Source: Thinopyrum elongatum (taxonomy: Eukaryota; Streptophyta; Magnoliopsida; Poales; Poaceae). Taken from it: a stretch of 64,000 bases of DNA. Both the position numbers and the translations under genes were made by a program. Below, piece after piece: positions 56,536-64,000 of the stretch (positions are counted from its first letter, which is position 1; each line of letters opens with the position of its first letter). The notes beneath the pieces are model-generated. The model was not told the DNA's origin. It searched no databases and saw nothing but the letters and a program-made list of their open reading frames with translations. The stretch covers positions 85,641,667 to 85,705,666 of the forward strand of contig CM022301.1 of assembly GCA_011799875.1 (NCBI GenBank), written 5' to 3'.

Positions 56536-57433
56536 GGTTGTTTTGAGGAAAGATATAATAAGGCTTATGTGTGAAAGAGCGAGCCATTTCACCAGATTTG
56601 GATGCATCGATGAAGTTTGCACCAAGTCTTGAGGTTAGAACGGGCAATGCATGGTACTGAAGAGGCTAGCAAAATATGGATAGGTGAAAGTACTTATAGT
56701 CCAAAAATCCACATTACTCATAAAGAACTCAAGTATTTATTGTGAAAGCCTAGAAACCCTAAAAGCAAAGTATTACTCGCATGCCCCTAGGAGGGAGGTT
56801 GGGAGGAGTTAACCATCACGCGCGCCCGATCTGGAGAACACAAGGGATACCAATCAAGGATAAATTATGCTCCAACTTCCTAGCCATGCCATATCTGACA
56901 CTTTAATGAGTGGGAAATCAAAAACTTTAACATTGATATTTTTTACTAGACCATGATTATTAACTAGTAAACCTTCATATTATAACCTCAATATCGTTTA
57001 TCAACCACAATATATTCAGTAATCAACATGCAAGTTTTTATTATAACATCCTTGGATACCTATTATTTTTGACCATACATATAACTCATGCAAATTACCA
57101 CTACCTATTTTACTCTCAAAAAGATATAAGTGAAGCAAGATAGTGCAAATGATGTCTATAACATATTTCTCGCCGTGCTCAAAAGATATAAGTGAAGAAC
57201 ATCAACAATTTCCTCAACTCAAAATATATAAGTGAAGTTCAATGAGCATTCTATAAATTGTGATGAATATGTGTCTCTCATAATTGGTGTAATCAGGAAA
57301 CAATGATTTTGGAAACAAGCAAACAAATAAACCAAAAACACATGGCGCTCCAAGCCAAACACATATCATGTGACGAATAAAAATATAGCTCCAAGTGATA
57401 TTTTCGATAGATTGAAGATGGAAGAGGGGATGC
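56536..57433 (-). mobile_element. Internal fragment of the non-autonomous LTR family
   Basis: It matches 34140-35060 of the complete element in order (CATGCCCCTAG, AGATATAAGTGAAG, GAGGGGATGC). It ends at GAGGGGATGC, where LTR sequence starts (AATAAGAACGATGACATGATG). No gene is seen. Confidence 0.7.
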
Positions 57434-58424
57434 AATAAGAACGATGACATGATGTAGACAAGATATATTCATGTAGGAATAGACCCCATCTTTTTATCCT
57501 TAATATCAACGATACATGCATGCCTCGCTACCCCTTCTGTCACTGGGTGAAGACACCGCAAGATCGAACCCATCACAAAGCACCTCTTCCCATTACAAGA
57601 AAAATCAATCTAGTTGGCCAAACCAAACCAAAGTTTCGGAGAAGAAATAGGAGGCTATAACAATCATGCATATAAGAGATCAAAGAAGACCCAAATAATA
57701 TTCATAGATAGATCTGATCATAAACTCGCAATTCGTCGGATCCCAACAAACACACTGCAAAAGGTCATTACATCAAATAGATCTCCAAGAACATCGAGGA
57801 GAACATTGTATTGAGAATCAAAAAGAGAGAAGAAGCCATCTAGCTACTGCCTACGGACCCGTATGTCTATGGTAAAGTACTCACACATCATCGGAGGAGC
57901 ACCAATGAGGATGATGAACCCCTCCATGATCGTGTTCCCCTCTGGCAAGGTGCCGGAATAGGGCTCTAGATTGGATCTCGTGGTTCTGGAACTTGCGGCG
58001 GCTGGAATGGTGTTTCGTTGACTCCTCTAGGGTTTCTGGAATATTTGGGTATTTATAGAGCTGAGAGGCGGTGGAAAGGACCTCCGTGTGCCCCACCACC
58101 CATTAGGGTGCGCTAGGGGCCTCTAGCATGCCCATGTGGGTGGTGGGCCCCACGGGCCTTCCATCATGCACTTCCTTGGCTCCAAAGTTGTATTCTGGGT
58201 AGAAAAAATCTCCAAAAAGTTTCGCTGCGTTTGGACTCCGTTTGATATGGATATTCTGTGAAGTAAAAAACAAGCAAAAAACAACAACTGGCACTGGGCA
58301 CTATGTCAATAGGTTAGTCCCAAAAAATGATATAAAGTTGCTATAAAATGAATGTAAAACATCCAAGAATGATAATATAACAGCATGGAACAATAAAAAT
58401 TATAGATACGTTGGAGACGTATCA
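57434..58424 (-). repeat. Partial LTR, shared by two recombined elements
   Basis: It equals the inner two thirds of the LTR at 62049-63621 (from AATAAGAACGATGACATG) and ends GAGACGTATCA. The purine-rich strand AAGCTTGGGGATGC follows directly, as for a 3' LTR of the element to its right. TATTTATAG near 58048 reads as a TATA box on the minus strand. Confidence 0.8.
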
Positions 58425-61400
58425 GCATCCCCAAGCTTAATTCCTGCTCGTCCTCGAGTAGGTAAATGATAAAAACAGAATTTTTGATGTGGAATGCTGC
58501 CTAACATGTTCATCACATATTCTTTTCTTTTGTAGCATGGACATTTGGACTTTTAGATGATTCAAAGTAATAGTCTATAATTGACATGAAGACTTCAATA
58601 CTCAAGAATATCAACAAGCAACCATGTCTTTCAAAATATCAACACTAAAGAAAGCTATCCCTGGCCCATCATGCTCAATCATTGATCCATTCATGAAACA
58701 CACTCAAATATTAGCTACATCCAATGCACAAGTATGATCATAGTGCCCCCTAGTTGGTGCTTTATAAGAGAAGATGGAGACTCAAATAAAAATAAAAATT
58801 GCATAAAGTCAATAGATAGGCCCTTCGTAGAGGGAAGCAGAGATTTGTAGAGGTGCCAGAGCTCAAAGCTTAAATTGAGAGATAAAATATTTTGAGAGGC
58901 AAGCTTTTCCCGTCAACGAAAACGACCGAGTAATTCCCAATACTTTCCATGCTAGATACATCATAGGTGGTTCCCAAACATAAAATAAAGTTTATTCCTT
59001 TTTCCACCATTCTTTCACAATCCATGGCTAGCCATATCCACGGGTGCCTTCCATACCAACAATTTCCAAGGAATTTATTATTTGTCAACACAAAGTACAT
59101 TTTTTTCATTTCGGGACTGGGCATCCCTATTACCACCACACTCTCGTGCAATGACAAGTGAATAAACACTCATCTTGAGAATAACACATCTAGCATGGAA
59201 AAATATTGGCCACCCCTTGCCGCTTCATGAGTGGTACCGTCACACAAAAAGGAAATTTATTTTGAAAATTAGAGTTGGCACATACATATTTACTTAGAAC
59301 GGCACGGAAATACCGCATATAGGTAGGTATGGTGGACTCATATGGCATAACTGGGTTTAAGGATTTTGGATGCACAAGTAGTATTCCCACTTAGTACAAG
59401 GAAAGGCTAGCAAATAGATTGAGAAGCAACCAACCAAGAAACAAAAATTCTCATAAACGAGCATTAAGCATAACTAACACTGAATAATGCACCACAAGTA
59501 GGATGTAATTTGATTGCATAACTATTAACTTTCGTGCTTGCATAGGGAATCACAAACCTTAACACCAATATTCTTACTAAAGCATAATTACTCACCAACA
59601 TGACTCACATATTACTATCATCATATCTCAAAACTACTACAAAGAATCAAGTTTATTTTGTCCAATGATCTTCACGAAAGTTTTTATTATATCCCTCTTG
59701 AATATCTATCACTTTCGGACTAATTTCATATATTACCATTGCTTTTAATAAGCTCTCAAATAAATTTAAGTGAAGAACATGAGCATAAAATTTTTCATCT
59801 CTCAAAATAATATAAGTGAAGCATGAGAGAATTTCTTCAAAAAATTTACTAACTCTCAAATTAATCTAATTGAAGCATGAGAGTATTTCTTCAAAAATTA
59901 AAGCACCACCGTGCTAAAAAAGTTATAAGTGAAGCACTAGAAATTCCATAGCTCAAAAATATTTAAGTGAAGCACATAAAGCAATTCTAACAAATCATAA
60001 CATCATTATGGCTTTCTCAAATAGGTGTGTTCAGCAAGGATGATTGTGACAAACTAAAAAGTAAAACAAGCAAAGACTCAAATAATATAAGATGCTCCAA
60101 GCAAAACTCATGATATGTGACGAATAAAAATATAGCCCTAAGTAAAATTACCGATGGTTGTTAGAAGAAAGAGGGGATGCCTTCCGGGGCATCCCCAAGC
60201 TTAGTTGCTTGGTTATCCTTGAATATTATCTTGGGGTGCCATGGGAATCCCCAAGCTTAGGGTCTTTTCAGTCCTTATTCCTTCATCAATCGAGATCTCA
60301 CCCAAAACTTGAAAAATTCAATCACACAAAACTTAACAAAACCTTCGTGAGATCCGTTAGTATAAGAAAACCAATCTTTGCTTTAAGTACTGTTGCAAAC
60401 ACATTCATATTTTATTATTGCATTATACCTACTGTACTCTAACTTTACCATGGCTTATACCCCCCCCCCCCCCCCCCCGATACAATCCATAGATTCATCA
60501 AAATAAGCACACAATGCAACGAAAACAGAATTTGTCAAAAACAGAACAGTCTGTATAGACTCGAATTTTACTCATACTTCTGAAACTCCAAAAATTCTGA
60601 AACATTAGGAAAACGGAGGCAATTCATATATCAATATTGTGTAAAAAATTCAGAATTTTTTGTCGCTTATGCCAATTTTAACAATTCTGCTACTGGATGC
60701 AAAACTTTCTGTTTTTCAACAAGATCAAATCAACTATCACCCAAAGCTATCCTAAAGGAATTACTTGGCACAAACACTAATTAAAACATTAAAAGCAAAA
60801 TCATAAAAGAGGCATAATTGTGTAATTATTGAAAAACAGAAAATAAAAAATATTGGGTTGTCTCCCAACAAGCGCTTTTCTTTAAAGCCTTTTAGCTAGG
60901 CATTGATAATTTTAACGATGCTCGTATGAAAGACATGAATTGAAGCACAAAGAGAGCATCATAAAGCATGTGAAAAACACATTTAATTCTAACATACTTC
61001 CTATGCATAGGCATTTTATAAGCAAACAAATTATCAAGACACGAAATATCTAGCATATGCAAGCAAGAAGAAAGAAACAATAACAATCTCAACATAACGA
61101 GAGGTAATTTAGTAACATGAAAATTTCTACAACCATATTTTCCTCTCTCATAATAATTACATCTAGGATTATAATCAAATTCAACAATATAACTATCACA
61201 TAAAATATTCTCTTCATGATCCACATGCATAAAAGTTTTACAATCTTCCAAGATAGTGGGATTAACATCAACTAAATTCATGACCTCTCCAAACCCATTT
61301 TCATAAAAAAAATCATAAGATTGAACACTCTCCAAATGTGTGGGATTTTTTAACTTAAAGTTGACACTCTTCCAAACCCACTTTCAATATTATTGCAAGC

Positions 61401-62048
61401 ATTATTATCAATATCATATTCATCATGAGGCTTAAATAAATTTTCAAGATCATAAGAAACATTATCACCCCAATCATGAACATTGTAATAAGTAGTTGAC
61501 ATAACAAAATTATCATCCCCAAGCTTGGGGTTTTGCAAATTATTAGCACAATTGACATTAATAGAATTTATAATAATTTCATTGTAATCATACTTTTCAT
61601 TGAAGGAGCTATCATGAATCACTTTATAAAAAAATTCATTTAAAACTTCATCACAATTTTCAGATTCACGATCTTCAAGCAAAACTTCATAAAGATAATC
61701 TAGTGCACTCAAATCACTAGCAATTGGTTCATCATAATTTGGTCTCTTGAAAAGATTAGCAAGTGGATGAAGATCCATATCAATAGATTTTTAGCAAGCG
61801 AAGATGCAAGCAAATAGAAGGCACATGGTAACACAAGCAAAGATAGCAAAACGCAAAAAGGCAAACGAAAAGAAGGCAAATAAAAAGGCAAATGTTTTTG
61901 TGTTTTTCTGAAAACGTTTTAGAAGTGGGGGAGCTGAAAACAAGAGGAAAATGGAAAATAAAGTAATTGCAAGGAGATGAGAGTTTGTGCGTAGGAACCT
62001 GATAGATGTTGATGATGTCTCCTCGGCAACGGCGCCAGAAATTCTTCC
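58425..62048 (-). mobile_element. Interior of a second non-autonomous LTR element
   Basis: It runs from the purine-rich tract (58438-58425) to the primer-binding-type TGGCGCCGTTGCCGAGG (62037-62021), both on the minus strand. There is no gag-pol; the only conserved frame is at 60892-61778. A run of 18 C at 60461-60478 stands where the first element has six. Confidence 0.85.
60892..61778 (-). pseudogene. Conserved ORF of unknown function, nearly complete copy
   Basis: On the minus strand, ATG 61778 opens MDLHPLANLFKRPNYDEP and runs 142 codons to a stop at 61350. A one-base frame change there leads into the next frame (61335-60892), which carries GFGEVMNLVDVNPTILED, a Cys/Tyr-rich piece, a hydrophobic stretch LPLVMLRLLLFLSS and the block LDNLFAYKMPM. 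Joined, this would be about 295 residues. The blocks and their order match the broken copy at 35761-36510. It has no similarity that I recognise to gag, protease, RT or integrase. It sits about 240 bases after the primer-binding site, where gag is expected. The hydrophobic stretch might be a membrane segment. Confidence 0.6.
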
Positions 62049-63621
62049 TGATTGCTTGTATCTGGGTTGGTATTTACCCGAAGAGGAGAGGATGATGCAG
62101 CACAGCAAGGGTAAGTATTTCCTCAAGTTATGAGACCAAGGTTATCAATCCAGTAGGAGAACCAAGGAACACTATGTAAACGGTACCTACACACAAATAA
62201 CAAATACTTGCAACCCAACGCGTAAGAGGGGTTGTCAATCCCTCCTCGGTAAAAAGATAGGTAAAATTGTATGAGCTTGGATAAATATATCTAGCAAAAA
62301 CACAAAATAAAATAAATAAGGAAAAAGTGCAGCAAGGTATTTTTGGGCTTTTGGAATAATAGATCTAAAAACAATATGGTAAAAGATAGACCTGGGGGCC
62401 GTAGATTTCACTAGTGGCTTCTCTCGAGAAAATAGCATAAGGTGGGTAAACAAATTATTGTTGGGCAATTGATAGAAGAGCAAATAATTACAATGATATC
62501 CAAGGCAATGATCATGTATATAGGCATCACGTCCAAGATTAGTAGACCGACTCCTGCCTACATCTACTACTATTACTCCACACATCGACCGCTATCCAGC
62601 ATGCATCTAGTGTATTAAGTTCATGGAGAAACGGAGTAATGCAATAAGAACGATGACATGATGTAGACAAGATCTATTCATGTAGGAATAGACCCCATCT
62701 TTTTATACTTAATAGCAATGATACATGCGTGCCTTGCTACCCCTTCTGTCACTGGGTGAGGACGCCGCAAGATCAAACCCATCACAAAGCACCTCTTCCC
62801 ATTGCAAGAAAAATCAATCTAGTTGGCCAAACCAAACTAAAGTTTCGGAGAAGAAATACGAGGCTATAACAATCATGCATATAAGAGATCAAAGAAGACT
62901 CAAATAATATTCATAGATAGATCTGATCATAAACTCACAATTCATCGGATCCCAACAAACACACCGCAAAAAGTCATTACATCAAATAGATCTCCAAGAA
63001 CATTGTATTGAGAATCAAAAAGAGAGAAGAAGCCATCTAGCTACTGCCTATGGACCCGCAGGTCTATGGTAAACTACTCACGCATCATCGGAGGAGCACC
63101 GATGAGGATGGTGAACCCCTCCGTGATTGTGTTCCCCTCCGGCAAGGTGCCGAAATAGGGCTCTAGATTGGGTCTCATGGTTCTAGAACTTGCCGCGGCT
63201 GGAATTGTGTTTCGTCGACTCCTATAGGGTTTCTGGAATATTTGGGTATTTATAGAGCTGAGAGGCGGTGGAAAGGACCTCTGTTGGCCCCACCACCCAA
63301 CAGGAGTGCTAGGGACCTCTGGAGCGGCCATGTGGGTGGTGGGCCCCATAGGCCTTCCCTCTTGCACTTCCTTGGCTCCCAAGTTATCTTCTGGGCAGAA
63401 AAAAATCTCCAAAAAGTTTCGCTGCGTTTGGACTCCGTTTGATATGGATATTCTGTGAAGTAAAAAAATAGCAAAAAATAGCAACTGGCATTGGGCACTA
63501 TGTCAATAGGTTAGTCCCAAAAAATGATATAAAGTTGCTATAAAATGAATGTAAAACATCCAAGAATGATAATATAACAGCATGGAACAATAAAAAAAAT
63601 AGATACGTTGGAGATGTATCA
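62049..63621 (-). repeat. 5' LTR of the second non-autonomous element
   Basis: The LTR is 1573 bp, starting TGATTGCTTGTATC and ending GATGTATCA in plus orientation. TATTTATAG near 63248 is the minus-strand TATA candidate. AGCAG follows, but no matching duplication was found on the left because that side is recombined. Confidence 0.85.
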
Positions 63622-64000
63622 AGCAGCAGCACGCAATGGGGGAGGAGTAGCAATAGCAGCAGCAAGCACAACCGGGGGCGAGTTGTCGCAGCAACATCAA
63701 ACACCGACGGCGGCGAGCAGCAGCAACACGCAGCAGCGACGCGCAACAGCTACAACATTTAGTGGTCGTACCAGTAGTAGTATGGGCAGGGGTCACCGAC
63801 GAGGTCATCGGCGAGGCCCGAGGTCACTAGCGAGGCCATGGGAGCTTCATGTGAGTCGCCGGCCGGCCACGAGGAGGTCTTTGCGTGATGAAAAATTATA
63901 CTCGGGCGCCTCCAGATTGAGTAAATATAGGGAGATTTTTAGGGACGGAGTAAACAATTTACTCCCTTACGGCAAATAAGGGATCGGCTAGGTGCTGGTT
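63622..64000. mobile_element. Edge of another Harbinger-like element, cut by the window end
   Basis: The last bases read on the complement CAGCACCTAGCCGATCCCTTAT. This resembles the Harbinger-type end at 18172 (GAGCATCTCTAACTAATCCCTTAT) and should be near a terminus. The sequence before it is CAG/CGG-rich with an open frame (63608-63979) of low complexity and no recognised domain. Confidence 0.35.

Noticed and set aside
58870..59169. 99-codon minus-strand frame in the second LTR element
   Set aside because: Composition looks protein-like, but no counterpart was found in the first element and no domain is recognised.
63608..63979. 123-codon frame at the window end
   Set aside because: Low-complexity CAG/CGG-coded residues starting inside the LTR end; no domain seen.

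Overview
This window reads as repeat-dense intergenic DNA from a large grass genome, most likely a Triticeae cereal (wheat, barley, rye or Aegilops type). The reasons are three Stowaway MITEs with CTCCCTCYGTCC-type ends and TA target duplications, PIF/Harbinger-like elements with GAGCAACTCC / GGGCATCTCC ends and TTA duplications, a MuDR-type Mutator element, and nested high-GC Ty3/gypsy retrotransposons with 5-bp duplications. I see no tRNA, rRNA, CRISPR array or bacterial gene, and no ordinary single-copy host gene that is complete. The only host-like coding material is a broken subtilase fragment at 27.85-28.57 kb.

Left part (1-31.3 kb): an LTR-like fragment (1-2837), the end of a Harbinger-like element (to 4087), a complete 2.4-kb Harbinger-like element with only the Myb/SANT ORF1 (5140-7531), a Stowaway MITE, and then a complete 7.4-kb Mutator-like element (8092-15509). 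The last has 220-bp terminal inverted repeats and two convergent genes: an intact-looking GRF zinc-finger/coiled-coil gene and a degraded mudrA-type transposase. After that come a second Harbinger-like element, three tandem MITE-like units, AT-rich degenerate repeats, a long inverted repeat (about 1-kb arms, 20.8-23.6 kb), two 5'-truncated LINE tails, a Stowaway, the rearranged subtilase fragment beside Mutator-type terminal sequence, and a third Harbinger-like element (29458-30756).

Right part (31.3-64 kb): a complete non-autonomous LTR retrotransposon on the minus strand (31342-38200, target duplication GCAGC), a decayed LINE, and then related minus-strand LTR sequence into which a Ty3/gypsy element has inserted (40412-56265, duplication ACTAT). 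That gypsy element contains a second, related gypsy element (45301-53670, duplication CAATT). Both gypsy elements carry, antisense to pol and just before the 3' LTR, a gene with an AT-hook, a B3-like domain and an acidic Ser-rich tail, each with its own candidate TATA box. The window ends with a recombined LTR-internal-LTR array of the non-autonomous family and the edge of another Harbinger-like element.

The two most interesting systems are (1) the antisense AT-hook/B3-like gene kept in two diverged gypsy copies and (2) the MuDR-like element whose second gene is a GRF zinc-finger protein, with AGTTAACT-type repeats filling the introns and intergenic spaces. All motif calls were made by eye; no database search was run.
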